From the NCBI GenBank assembly GCA_034231615.1, contig CM067298.1, positions 58,680,883-58,744,882 of the forward strand: 64,000 nucleotides of DNA, in the 5' to 3' direction. The notes beneath the pieces are model-generated. The model did not search any database and was not told the DNA's origin. It worked only from the letters and a program-made list of their open reading frames with translations. This document shows, piece after piece, positions 35,225-46,179 of this stretch. The position numbers and the translations under genes are program-made. The DNA is from Meghimatium bilineatum (Eukaryota; Mollusca; Gastropoda; Stylommatophora; Philomycidae). Positions within the stretch are counted from its first letter, which is position 1; every line of letters starts with the position of its first letter.

Positions 35225-35520
35225 TGTTAGCTGTAGCATGGTTGAATGCTGGTCGGTTTTTGGGCAATATTACATTTGGTCGTTTGATATGCAGTAATAT
35301 TGTGAGGTCTCAGAGCGTTTGTAACTCCTTTAATCCACTTTCTTCTTGGTCTTCCTTTGCCGTTTGATGTCTTCATTTATGTTGTATGCTCTGTTGTTGG
35401 CCAATACTGGTTCATTCTCATTAAGTGGCGGAACCATTTCAGTCTCTGATTTTCAATATATTTGACCGCAGATGTTCCCGCAATTTTTTTAATCTTTATA
35501 TTCCCCATATGATCACTTCT
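35225..35520 (-). mobile_element. LINE C-terminal fragment
   Basis: The minus strand reads AVKYIENQRLKWFRHLMRMN and then, in another frame, KGRPRRKWIKGVTNAL, the end of a LINE ORF2. It lies tail-out next to the plus-strand fragment at 35580. Confidence 0.72.
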
Positions 35521-35579
35521 TGTTTTGTTTGCTTTTTTTTTCATTAGATTTTCTTTTTCTATATTCATTTCACATTCCA

Positions 35580-35805
35580 GGATTAACAGTTGGAGGTTAC
35601 AATCTGAATAATCTAAGAAATGCTGACGATACAATTCTGATTGAAGGGAGCGAACAACAACTTCAAGCCCTGTTGGACATGGTAGTACAAGCAAGTGAAA
35701 ACAAAGGAATTAGTCTAAAAAAGAAGAAAACAAGGAATGGCTGTTTCAAAGACATACATAAAGTTAAAATTCAGATAAACAAACATGCCAGTTTTAGCAT
35801 GCAGG
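35580..35805 (+). mobile_element. LINE reverse transcriptase fragment
   Basis: The frame reads GLTVGGYNLNNLRNADDTIL IEGSEQQLQALLDMVVQASE NKGISLKKKKT. The catalytic box is NADD instead of YADD. It is related to the minus-strand fragment at 11440. Confidence 0.78.
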
Positions 35806-35871
35806 TTTGAAGGTCTCACTAGTGTCCCATTAGACAAACTTGCTATGCAACAGCACAGATTCCCTAAAAGA

Positions 35872-36026
35872 TCTTCTACAGTGTTCATTCTCAAACTCCC
35901 ACTGGATCTCCCTTATAGCAGGACAATGGTCCTACTAGATTTCCAGCAGGATGTAGTCCAGAGAATGGAAATGCGCTGTGTCACTGTTATTTGTGCCAAT
36001 GGTCTAACACATCCATCTTCTGCGTG
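35872..36026 (-). mobile_element. SINE-like family 2 copy
   Basis: Complete: CAGTGTTCATTCTCAAACTC, TTTCCAGCAGGATGTAGTCC, CTAACACATCCATCTTCTGC. Confidence 0.8.
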
Positions 36027-36259
36027 GCCATAGTAAATTATATGACTACACAGGAAGCTTTTTACCTTCTGAGTGGTACATTTCTTCTCAAAGCATTGCA
36101 TGCGTATAGGGAGTTGGGAGTCATGAAATACATCTCTGGAGAAACCTCAATTGCACAAAAAGGATGCAAATCCTGTATTGCTCATTATTTCCAGGGATTG
36201 AAACAAAAATGGCAACATCTTTTAGTCGTAGTACAGATATGTGTTAAAGTCCCATGGTA

Positions 36260-36560
36260 GCAACTATTAGGTGGTGTGGCCAGTTTCCTTCCTTGTGGTG
36301 TTTACCTTCCTCAACACATACTCCTGGTACCCAACTACAACCCCTGAACTGGAGGAATGACCGTATTAAGTGAGAAATCACGACCATGAGTTTTTATCTG
36401 GACTTGGTTTTAAACAAATCACATTTTTTGGTGATAGTAAACCTGGCACGCTGTAACCTGGTGACAGTAAGCAAACTCACTATCAACTAGGCTAGAACCT
36501 GGCACCTCTGTAACTCAGTTACAGTAGGCAAGCTCACTATCAACTAGCCTACAAGGCTTC
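36260..36560 (+). repeat. Dispersed repeat, copy B
   Basis: Counterpart of 25680-25890 (GGCCAGTTTCCTTCCTTGTG, GGCACGCTGTAACCTGGTGA), with its end partly repeated. It lies in the intron before the last RFTS exon. Confidence 0.6.
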
Positions 36561-36634
36561 TCATGTGTAGAAGAAAATAAAGTGTTTTCAATGTTTGGTA
36601 GTTTTTTTTCTTTAATGTGATTGTTCTATTCCAG

Positions 36635-36727
36635 GTGGAGTACCTTGCCGCAACATGGGTCCAATAAATGAATGGTTTGTTGCTGGCTTTGATGGAGGAG
36701 AAAATGCCTTGATTGGGTTTTCAACAG
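36635..36727 (+). CDS. DNMT1: DNMT1 exon: RFTS core; last exon before the gap
   Basis: This 93-bp exon (ATTCCAG acceptor, GTTTGT donor) encodes [20 protein letters not shown], nearly identical to the RFTS signature GPINEWWITGFDGGEKALI. It ends in phase 1. The next recognisable exon (39802) is phase 0 and encodes BAH2, so the two cannot join in frame. The expected end of RFTS, the CXXC zinc finger and BAH1 are missing between them. A piggyBac-type MITE begins 16 bp after this donor. Confidence 0.95.
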
Positions 36728-36743
36728 GTTTGTCATTATTTAA

Positions 36744-37863
36744 CCTTTAGGGCTCTGAATTAAAAATTAAGAAACATCCCCTTGGGCCTGAATTCTTTTG
36801 TGGAAAATTTGCGTTATTGATGGTGGGTGTTTTGAAAACGTGATAACTTTTTTATTTTAAAAGATATCAAAATAATTTTTGCATATCTAAATAAAGGAGT
36901 GAATAGTGAATATAGTCATGTTTTTTTTGTTGTTGTATGTATGATATGACAGTTGTGAGCAAGTTGTGAAGTTGAAAATTCGGGGGGAAAATTGCAAAAC
37001 GCCATTTTCAAATCGCACATATAACTTCTTGACGACCCTAATACTTGAGCAATGCGTGGAATCATTGATAAAATCCTCATAAATACCTATTTTTATTGTA
37101 TATATATTGTTTTATATCAAAACTAATATAATATTTAAAACTAATAAACTAAAAAAACTAATAAAACGTGAAGAAATCGCATATAACGTCCGTCCGGTAA
37201 ATACTAGGTCTATCCCGACACGCAGCGTAATTATTGTCTATGCACACACGTGGCACCCCTGATACATATTATTTTTGTGTTTTTGAACGACTACACAAAC
37301 ATTCTTATCAAATAACAACATATTAAACACAAAAAACAACAATTAAAACATGTAGTGTATAAGAAATCGCATATAACGTCCGTCCGGTAAACATTAGGTC
37401 TAGCCAGACACACAGCGTAATTATTGTCTAAGCACACATGTGGCACCCCTGATACATATTATTTGTGTGTTTTTGAACGACTACACAAACATTCTTATCA
37501 AATAACAACATATTAAACATAAAAAACAACAATTAAAACATGTATTCACGATCACTTAGCCATGCCACGCGGTACTCAATTTGATAGTAAAATATGGCTA
37601 AAAAATGGCCAACGTCCCAGAAATTCGTTGACAAAACCAGCCGGTTTTCTCTCTTCTTGCAGTCGTAATGAGTAAAGGAATTTGACCTTTAAACTGCGAC
37701 ATATTCCTAGCTTCGTTTGGCGTGTTTTATACGTCACGGGATCATTACTTTGTGAAGTTCCGTACTCGGGAATCGGGCGATATCATATGTAGCGGGATTG
37801 CGCCTGCAGGCACAATGGAGCTGTGCTCATAGGCGCATTATTGCGACCGTAGAGTCGTAAAGG
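36744..37863. mobile_element. piggyBac-type MITE, copy 3 (1.12 kb)
   Basis: The element is flanked by TTAA (36740-36743, 37864-37867), starts CCTTTAGGGC and ends GTCGTAAAGG. An internal stretch of about 190-200 bp (GTCCGTCCGGTAAA and following) is duplicated in tandem, which explains its greater length. It begins 16 bp after the DNMT1 exon that precedes the missing CXXC/BAH1 region. Confidence 0.82.
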
Positions 37864-38419
37864 TTAAATTAGCCTTTATTTGATTGTTTCAAGTAAGGGA
37901 AACTCTTATATCTCATGAACACATGCAGAACATAATTTGTATTAAATATTTTAAATAGTGAAAATTGAAATCTGCTAAGGAACAGAATGTGATTGAATTA
38001 CTTAAAAACACTTGATTATATCACAGTTTTATACATTGTATCACTTGCAATTAATCAAATGATTGGTTGGTTGCTAATCCATCTTTCCATGGCTCATGCA
38101 CTTTGACCCAATTGTTTGAACGCATATCTTATTTGTCTTTGGGGAGGGGGGGGAGTTTTGTGTGTAAATAGGTCAAATCATAATTCTGTACAAGAAAATT
38201 TTAAAGGTTGTAGAATTTTGTTCCCTAACCAGTTTGTCCACCGCATTCTTGCAACAATTTGAGTGTATTATTACTGCATACTCATGAATTTACAAGCATA
38301 ATGCTTCTTGAAATTATGGAGGAGACGTAAAAACCTTGTATGTACATTCATCTGACAAAGTGAAACATTATTTCAAACAAATAATCCGTTTTATTCCGGA
38401 CGCATGTTTTTCCGGTTAA

Positions 38420-38642
38420 CCTTTAGAGTCCAGCCCTCAATTAAAATTACGCAATATCCCCCTGGGGCCTGAATTCTTTTTTGGAAAATTTGCGTTATTG
38501 ATGGTGAATGTTTTGAAAACGCGATAACATTTTTGTTTTAACAGATATAAAAATAATTTTTGCATATCTAAATAAACGAGTGAATAGTGAATATAGTTGT
38601 GTTTTTTTGTTGTTGTTGTATGTATGATATGACAGTTGTGAG
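38420..38642. mobile_element. piggyBac-type MITE, copy 4, right part missing
   Basis: TTAA (38416-38419) is followed by CCTTTAGAGTCC and about 220 bp of the family. It stops at GACAGTTGTGAGC, where a plus-oriented SINE-like element begins. Confidence 0.75.
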
Positions 38643-38724
38643 CCGCCCGTGTGTTGCCGGGGCCTTAAGGGTAGCAAAGAATAGCAACACTGTTTACCTT
38701 CCATGCATGTCGTAAAAGGCGACT
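38643..38724 (+). mobile_element. SINE-like family 1 fragment, 5' end
   Basis: GCCCGTGTGTTGCCGGGGCC to GTCGTAAAAGGCGACT. It abuts the truncated MITE copy 4. Confidence 0.78.
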
Positions 38725-38744
38725 GTCGTAATCGCTACTGAGCA

Positions 38745-38870
38745 AGTGTGGTAGGTGATGCTAGTCAGTGGTTTCTGATCAACCAATGATTAGCCTGCTG
38801 AGCACTTATGGGAAGCCCCGTCCTATGTTGCTGGTTCATAACTCATGTTACTTTTACGTTTACTTTAGGT
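38745..38870 (+). repeat. Dispersed repeat, copy A
   Basis: GTGTGGTAGGTGATGCTAGT and GCTGGTTCATAACTCATGTT recur in diverged form at 54940-55070. Confidence 0.55.
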
Positions 38871-39114
38871 TGCAGTTTTAAATCTGACTATGACATGTTC
38901 TTTACAAAGTGAATTTTTATCAAAGATTACTGGTGATTAGCATTTGAGCTACAGAGTTAAGTGCTATGAATGGTACTGTCTACAGATGGTGTTCTACTTC
39001 GGTGAACGAAATGACTGAAAGTATATTTATTCAGCAGAAATCGGATAATGGCAACACATTTGTCGAAAGGAATGGAGGGAAATGTACTGGGAAACCAGTA
39101 CAAAGGGCTTATCA

Positions 39115-39630
39115 TTGCTCTCATGCAGACCTAGGGGTAACAGATAACCAAAATATGGATTAGAAAGTCATCACATGTAGACGAGGCAAGTGTGTGAGAA
39201 ATTAACAGGCCAAATCCCAGATTCTGAAGTTTTTTGGCAAAGTAGCACCTTGTCTAGGAAGGTATATCAACCCTGAGTCAATTCAACTGTCACATTGTCC
39301 AACACGACTCAAACAGAAATCTAGGTCTAGGCCTAGGGACACAAAGGGAGGTAATGGAATGGTCTTCCTACACAAGGGATAACTCGCTGGTTGCGAAGTG
39401 CCTAGTCAGAAGAAAGATGCATGTTGGGTGACCCAGGCAAATTATCAGCTCGTTTAGTGACATATACCCCTCTAGGCTCCTTCAATATGCACTTGTATTA
39501 AGCCGAAAGCTTAAGTCTCCTGGGTATGAAAGAAAGCTAAAAAAACCACCCCACTACACATAGGAAGTGAGAGCTAATTGCTCACAATTCCTGGGGTTAT
39601 TGACAAACAAAACAAACAAACATAGGCAGA
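39115..39630 (+). repeat. Probable retroposon-like repeat with a CAAA tail
   Basis: AACAGATAACCAAAATATGG resembles 13196-13220, and the stretch ends TTGACAAACAAAACAAACAA. It fills part of the gap where DNMT1 CXXC/BAH1 exons would be expected. The class is unknown. Confidence 0.45.
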
Positions 39631-39801
39631 GTCAGGAATGTGTTTATTCCGTGAGGGGTTAGAACCAGAAGCATACATACCCTAAGTCATTTGCCAGGGA
39701 TACTGAGCACATGCATGCATTAAATGCGGAGACGTCAGTTCATAACCAATTTTGCATTGTTGACATCTTAGCATCTATTTTAATTATTCTGTTTGTTGCA
39801 G

Positions 39802-39957
39802 GCAGACGGTGGATCGTCCAGCTGTCTGTATTACACAAGTGTCAGAACCAATGGTCTAGAATATTCTATAGGTGATTGTTGTTACATTGATCCGGTGGCG
39901 TATGGGTTCAAGATAGTACACAAGAAGATCTCAACTGCAAGAAAATCACAGTCCAAA
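39802..39957 (+). CDS. DNMT1: DNMT1 exon: start of second BAH domain
   Basis: This 156-bp exon (TTGCAG acceptor, GTAAGT donor, 52 codons) encodes CLYYTSVRTNGLEYSIGDCC followed by YIDPVAYGFKI. It aligns with the DNMT1 BAH2 opening LYYSATKNGILYRVGDGVY. It lies outside and just left of the tandem duplication, so it is single-copy. Confidence 0.92.
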
Positions 39958-40139
39958 GTAAGTCCAGGCATTTACTGGTAGATACAATAAATTGTTATTA
40001 AACACTATCTCTGTAGGTCTCTTTATCTCTAATACCAGCTATTTACACCCACTAACTGCTGATAAATCCTGCCTCTAATATCAGCTATTTGGACCCACAT
40101 TACATTCTTAATTTTAGTGACTTTGAAAAGGGAGTTGTC

Positions 40140-40290
40140 AGTGCATAGCCAGGGTCTGAGAACGGAGCAAAGAATAGCTACACTATTGCTTGCCAAGCAT
40201 GTTATAACAGGCAACTAAGGAAGTTTTGAGGTAAAGTTGGGTATCCCATATACGGTCAAAGTGACCCAGAAGCCATGTATCAGGCAGAAA
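40140..40290 (+). mobile_element. SINE-like family 1 fragment
   Basis: 5' half: GAGCAAAGAATAGCTACACT, GGCAACTAAGGAAGTTTTGA and GTCAAAGTGACCCAGAAGCC. Confidence 0.7.
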
Positions 40291-40592
40291 GTGTTTTCCT
40301 TATTCTTCTACATATCTACATCTCAAAGACATTAATTCTGTCTTCTAATTGTTCATTGTCCATGTTTTTGAGCCATACATTAATATAGAATAGATGTAAC
40401 ACTTTATAATTCTCATTTTTAGCTTGTTTGTAATTTGTTTAGATGTTAATATTTTCCTCATTTCATTGAAATCACTTTTCTGCTTATTAAGCACATTTTA
40501 AAAATTGCAAAATTGATGAAATATGGTTTTATTTTCTGAAATTGTTTCAAATTTGTTGAAATATGGATTATTTTCTGAAATTGTTGATGCAG

Positions 40593-40765
40593 GTTGATGA
40601 TGTTTACCCAGAGGCCTATCGCTAGTCGGAATACGTGAAAGGGTCAAATGACAAGTGCCCGGAACCTTTTCGTGTTGCCAGGATTATGGAAATCTTTACC
40701 AAAAAAGTCTCAGGAAAACAACCTGAACTTTCTGAGGTCAAGGTGAAGGTCAATAAGTTTTACAG
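40593..40765 (+). pseudogene. DNMT1: DNMT1 BAH2 exon, copy 1, with an in-frame stop
   Basis: This 173-bp exon encodes VDDVYPEAYR, a stop, SEYVKGSNDKCPEPFRVARI and so on, aligning with DNMT1 LYPEHYRKYSDYIKGSN. The acceptor GATGCAG is intact. Codon 11 is TAG (40623-40625), where copy 2 has AAG (Lys), the family residue. It ends in phase 2 (NKFYR) and joins the 41547 exon in frame. Confidence 0.93.
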
Positions 40766-40829
40766 GTCAGTTTTTTTATGTGGTGTTATTTATATGAGAA
40801 TTTATATGGCAAATAAATAAACATGATAG

Positions 40830-41110
40830 TGGCAACATTGGAGACAACAGAATATGGAATGCCGAGAGTAATTTGGACAGCTAGAAAAACTAACGAGGAT
40901 GTTCTAAATGTGAGATTAGGGGTTATTTAATAATAGAAAAAGACAATATTTGTTTATTGTGGTCACATTATGAGACAGGGAGGTCTGGAGAAGAGTAACA
41001 ACAGGCATGATAGAAGGTCAGATAGATTGACAGAGAAAATATTTTTTGACATTATGGAGTGGCAAAAAAACAACTACTATCCTGATAAGTTATACTGAAT
41101 ATAAACAGTT
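40830..41110 (+). mobile_element. LINE fragment, duplication copy 1
   Basis: Broken frames read EYGMPRVIWTARKTNEDVLN and then GHIMRQGGLEK, a LINE C-terminal stretch. The same piece sits in copy 2 at 48045-48315. Confidence 0.65.
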
Positions 41111-41546
41111 GTGGAGATCTGTGATCACCTACGTCAGTCTGCATGACACTTGATGATGATATGACACAGGTTCACATGTAGGTCTCTGGTGTCCTACCAG
41201 ACAAAAATTCCATCCAATAACAAACCACTAATAGAGAGATTTTCTTCTTGTGAAAAAGAACACACTGGTTTCTTTTTAACAAAGCAAGTCCTAAACTGGA
41301 ACCAGTTTATGCTTACTCACTTCTGACATAGAGTAAACAACTAAGAGTGGGTGTTTTTTTTTTTGACTGAATAGATCCTTCAGGTAGCAACTTTACACAT
41401 AATTATAAGAGTGGGTGTGTTTTTTTTGACTGAATAGATCCTTAGGTAGAAATTATACACATAATATTATAAGAATGTTTATAGGGAAATTCATCACTAT
41501 ATTTCTTTTTAACTTTCTAATAAATGTGTAATCATTTGTTCCTCAG

Positions 41547-41811
41547 AATTGAGAATACACATAAGGGGTCACAGTCTGTCTATCACACCGACCTCAATGC
41601 CTTGTTTTGGAGTGATGAGGAGACCACTCTGGGTTTCTCGCATATCCGTGGAAAATGTACAGTTGTTTAGAGAGAGAACTTGACAGAAGATGTTGACAGT
41701 TACTTCATTGGAGGGACTGACCGCTTCTATTTTGCGGAGTCTTACAGTGCAGACACTCGGCAATTTGATGACCCTCCAGCAAAGGCTCGGCTCATGGGCA
41801 ATACTGGGAAG
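41547..41811 (+). pseudogene. DNMT1: DNMT1 BAH2 exon, copy 1, with an in-frame stop
   Basis: This 265-bp exon (CCTCAG acceptor, GTGAGA donor) encodes HTDLNALFWSDEETTLGF, then IRGKCTVV, a stop, RENLTEDVDSYFIGGTDRFY and ends at MGNTGK. It matches DNMT1 ADINLLYWSDEE, GRCTVEYGEDL and MGGPNRFYFLEAY. TAG at 41668-41670 replaces what is Tyr in vertebrates, and the frame stays open on both sides. The identical stop is present in copy 2. Confidence 0.95.
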
Positions 41812-41871
41812 GTGAGATGCTCTAAAATTCTTCATATTAAATTAAATTTTGTCAGATTTTATCTTTCATAT

Positions 41872-42137
41872 CTTCTTCTGTGTTCGTTCTCAAACTCCCT
41901 TCAGGTCAGCAGGCTGTAATCTGGAGAACGGAGTGTGTTGCATCATGGTTTAGAGCTTAGCTGCGATATTTGTACCTTTTAGTCTGGCACATCCAATTTC
42001 AGCATGGTTTTTGGGTCACTTTAACCCCATATGGGATGGGACAACCAACTCCCAAAAGCTCCAACGTCGCCTCTTACTCATGACAGAAAAAATATTGCTA
42101 TTCTTTGCTCCCCTTTCAGACCTTGGCAACATGCGGG
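41872..42137 (-). mobile_element. SINE-like family 1 copy, duplication copy 1
   Basis: Complete: GTTCGTTCTCAAACTCCCTT, GATGGGACAACCAACTCCCA, TTGCTATTCTTTGCTCCCCT. Confidence 0.8.
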
Positions 42138-42816
42138 TAAAATATTTCATTTGGCTTATTTCTATTTATACTGCTTGTTAACCCTGGATTACTACAGTCC
42201 ATGTGTTTCTATTTTGTCAGATTACTTCTGACATCTTGTGAATCTTACTAACTCCAGAAACAGAAGACCTAGTGCTGATATGAGAACATTTTTTTATAAA
42301 CCCGGGGATGTTTACCGAACAGATTCTACATATGTACAAACTGCAGCAAAACTGAAATCCAGAAAGGAAAAAAACTTGGAACAGGGCAATGAAGTTTTGT
42401 TAGTAACACACATAAGTTAGTTACACAATGACTAGTAACACACATAAATCAACATTTTGACAAAAAGGCCTTCATCAAGAACACATTAATAACATAATAT
42501 AAGTTAGAGCTGCACCATTGAAATTGATGTTATTTTGAACATCAGTGGTGCCATTCCTTGCTCATCATATTATGTTGTGAATGTGTTTTTGTATAAAGAT
42601 CTTTTATTGATTCAAATTGTCAGTTTGTGTTTTATTATGTACGTTACCAGTGATTAACAAAACTTCATTAACTTGTTTAAAGTTGCGTCTGTCTGATTCT
42701 ATATAGAAGTCCATCAATGGATACAGAATATGTGAGAAAGTTGAGAGGTGGCCTGAAAGAGTTTAAGACTGATTCCAGCAAAATAAATTATCATAATCGC
42801 CTTGTACATCCTTAGA

Positions 42817-42990
42817 CTATAATGATTGGATCACTGGTAATTCAATGATTGGATCGGTGGTAATTCAATAATTGGATCACTGGTAATTCAATTATTGGAT
42901 CTGTGGTAATTCAATGATTGGATCACTGGTTATTCAATGATTGGATCAGTGGTAATTCAATGATTGGATCAGTGGTAATTCACTGAATGG
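42817..42990 (+). repeat. Minisatellite, 23 bp, about 7 units, copy 1
   Basis: Unit AATGATTGGATCACTGGTAA TTC, mixed with CAGTGG and TGTGG variants. Confidence 0.88.
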
Positions 42991-43014
42991 AAAGATTGGT
43001 GACGTGGTGCTCCT

Positions 43015-43283
43015 GTGTGTTCCTGGGCCCAAAAGGGGAGCAAAGAATAGCAACACTATTTATCTTCCATGCATGCCATAAGACAACTAAGGAAATTATG
43101 AAGTGGATTTGACTGTCCTATACTACATAGGGTCAAAGTAACCCAGAAACCATACTCAAGCCGGTGTGTCAGGTCGAAAGGTGCAGATATTTGCAGCAAA
43201 ATTGTAAATCATGACACACAACTTTGTTCTCAGGACTGCACCCTGCTAATCTGCAGGAGTTTGAGAATGAATGCAGAAGAGCA
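43015..43283 (+). mobile_element. SINE-like family 1 copy, duplication copy 1
   Basis: It reads GGGCCCAAAAGGGGAGCAAA and GCTAATCTGCAGGAGTTTGA. A further tail-half fragment (GACTACATCCTGCTAATCTG) follows at 43385-43475. Confidence 0.82.
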
Positions 43284-43574
43284 GTGGTAATTCAGTGATT
43301 GAAAAGATTTGATTACCTATTAGCGAAAGAAAGGATGAGAGCAGAAATGCCAGTCTCTAGCTGATAACCAAACTCAACTAATCGTCATAAGCTGCAAAAC
43401 ATAATACAACGTTCTTCAATCTCCGGACTACATCCTGCTAATCTGTGGGAGCTTGGAAACGAAGGCAAAAGACTACTCGTCTTCAAGATTAAGAAAGATA
43501 TTGTCATAATTTCTCATGGTCGCAATAAGCAAACATAGTTATTGTTAACATTATTCTCTTTTCTTCTATTGTAG

Positions 43575-43695
43575 GGTAAGGGTAAAGGCAAGGGCAAAGG
43601 AAAGTCTAGTAAAGATGAGTTAGAACAGGAGAATGCTGTGAAACATTTTTCAGTACATCAGCTGCGAACACTGGATGTCTTTGCTGGGTGTGGAG
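43575..43695 (+). CDS. DNMT1: DNMT1 exon, copy 1: GK linker and catalytic motif I
   Basis: This 121-bp exon after TTGTAG encodes the lysine-glycine repeat GKGKGKGKGKSSKDELEQEN and then HQLRTLDVFAGCG. TLDVFAGCGG is methyltransferase motif I, the AdoMet-binding loop. It ends in phase 1 before GTACCT, a weaker donor than the GTATGT of copy 2. No later catalytic motif (IV PCQ, VI ENV, IX, X) follows anywhere in the window. Confidence 0.95.
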
Positions 43696-43744
43696 GTACC
43701 TGTCTCACGTTTTCAAACATTTTCATTACTTTCATATCGCAATA

Positions 43745-45545
43745 TATGTCAACACGTAGTCTTCCATCAATCACAATATCATATGTCAACACATAGTCTT
43801 CCATCAATCACAATATCATATGTCAAGACCTAGTCTTCCATCAATCACAATGTCATATGTCAGCGCGTAGTCTTCCATCAATCACAATATCATATGTCAA
43901 CACGTAGTCTTCCATCAATCACAATATCATGTCAGCACGTAGTCTTCCATCAATCACATATATGTCAACACGTAGTCTTCCATCAATCACAATGTCATAT
44001 GTCAGCACGTAGTCTTCCATCAATCACAATATCATATGTCAGCGCGTAGTCTTCCATCAATCACAATATCATATGTCAACACGTAGTCTTCCATCAATCA
44101 CAATATCATGTCAGCACGTAGTCTTCCATCAATCACATATATGTCAACACGTAGTCTTCCATCAATCACAATATCATATGTCAGCACGTAGTCTTCCATC
44201 AATCACAATATCATGTCAGCACGGAGTCTTCCATCAATCACATATATGTCAACACAGTCTTCCATCAATCACAATATCATATGTCAACAAGTAGTCTTCC
44301 ATCAATCACAATATCATATGTCAACACATAGTCTTCCATCAATCACAATATCATATGTCAGCGTGTAGTCTTCCATCAATCACATATATGTCTACACGTA
44401 GTCTTCCATCAATCACAATATCATATGTCAACACATAGTCTTCCACTAATCACAATATCATATGTCAGCGCGTAGTCTTCCATCAATCACATATATGTCA
44501 ACATGTAGTCTTACATTAATGACATATATGTCAACACGTAGTTTTCCATCAATCACAATATCATATGTCAACACTTAGTCTCCCATCAATCACAATATCA
44601 TATGTCAACACATAGTCTTCCATCAATCACAATATCATATGTCAGCGTGTAGTCTTCCATCACTCACATATATGTCAACACGTAGTCTTACATTAATGAC
44701 ATATATGTCAACACGTAGTCTTCCATCAATCACAATATCATATGTCAACACGTAGTCTTCCATCAATCACAATATCATATGTCAACACATAGTCTTCCAC
44801 TAATCACAATATTATATGTCAGCGCGTAGTCTTCCATCAATCACATATATGTCAACACGTAGTCTTACATTAATGACATATATGTCAACATGTAGTCTTC
44901 CATCAATCACAATATCATTTGTCAACATGTAGTCTTCCATCAGTCACAATATCATATGTCAACACGTAGTCTTACATTAATGACATATATGTCAACACGT
45001 AGTCTTCCATCAATCACAATATCATATGTCAACACGTAGTCTTCCATCGGTCACAATATCATATGTCGCGCGTAGTCTTCCATCAATCACATATATGTCA
45101 ACACATAGTCTTACATTAATGACATATATGTCAACACGTAGTCTTCCATCAATCACAATATCATATGTCAACACGTAGTCTTCCATCAGTCACGATATCA
45201 TATCTCAGCGCGTAGTCTTCCATCAATCACATATATGTCAACACGTAGTCTTACATTAATGACATATATGTCAACACGTAGTCTTCCATCAATCACAATA
45301 TCATATGTCAACACGTAGTCTTCCATCAATCACAATATCATATGTCAACACGTAGTCTTCCATCAATCACAATATCATATGTCAACACGTAGTCTTCCAT
45401 CAATCACAATATCATGTCAGCGCGTAATCTTCCATCAATCACAATATCATATGTCAACATGTAGTCTTCCATCAATCACAATGTCATATGTCAGCACGTA
45501 GTCTTCCATCAATCACAATATAATATGTCAGCACGTAGTCCTCCA
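43745..45545 (+). repeat. Minisatellite, about 37 bp, long array, copy 1
   Basis: Units such as CAACACGTAGTCTTCCATCA ATCACAATATCATATGT, with shorter variants. From 44460 a higher-order pattern containing TTACATTAATGACATATATG recurs at roughly 100-180 bp spacing. It separates DNMT1 motif I from the protease exon. Confidence 0.93.
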
Positions 45546-45973
45546 GCAGTTTCTACCTTTGGAGATGCAGACGAGTGTGGAAAGATCTTGATTTTAGGAT
45601 AGGGTTGTTTTTTGGGGTATTTTTTTAGATGGATTTATTATGGTTTTGGGTTATGATTATTCTGTATTAGTTGTAGAATAAACTATTTGGGTTATGGTTA
45701 GTATACTTTATTTCTCTGTAACCATACTGCTAGTAGCCCTGCCACGAGAGAGAGAGAAAGAGAGATCTGGTTCCACCAACCTCAAAGCTAACCAAAATCA
45801 CACTTGCTGGACATTTTTGTCGTTATCAACATAGCCACAGACTTTCCTTTTATAAAATTGGGTCCAGACACAAAAAAGTTGAGAATCTGTGCTTAGATGT
45901 GGTGTACACAGTTTAAAATATTGAGAAACCCTGATGTTCCATATAATTCCATTTGTTTTGTTTGTTTTCTCAG

Positions 45974-46115
45974 TTTGACTGTTAGTACTACAACATATTG
46001 CAATGGAGGCTGCAGGACCATAGCTGATACTGGCACCTCGTTGCTCGCTGGACCCAGCAGTGAGATAGAAAAGTTGAATGCTCAGATTGGAGCTATCAAG
46101 TTTGTAGAAGGAGAG
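45974..46115 (+). CDS. Cathepsin D-like exon, copy 1: second catalytic aspartate
   Basis: This 142-bp exon after TTTCTCAG encodes CNGGCRTIADTGTSLLAGPS and then EIEKLNAQIGAIKFVEGE. DTGTS carries the C-lobe catalytic Asp, and the two preceding cysteines match the cathepsin D CASGCQAIVDTGTS region. It enters in phase 2 and leaves in phase 0 before GTGGGT. The exon that follows in copy 2 (54497) is deleted from copy 1. Confidence 0.9.
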
Positions 46116-46179
46116 GTGGGTTGATTTGTGTAGCTCATTTTTTATGTTTACCTAGAACAAGCAGAGGTATTATGAAATC

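Noticed and set aside
41668-41670. Programmed readthrough or RNA editing rescuing the BAH2 stop
   Set aside because: Other lesions (TAA at 26134, missing CXXC/BAH1, missing catalytic domain) would remain, so simple decay or sequence error is more economical.
43745-45545. Possible CRISPR array because of regular repeats
   Set aside because: There are no unique spacers of constant length, the units are contiguous and variable, the host is eukaryotic and no cas genes are present.
43575-46115. A functional DNMT1-aspartic protease fusion protein
   Set aside because: Phase 1 into phase 2 gives a stop right after the junction, and upstream DNMT1 exons already carry stops.
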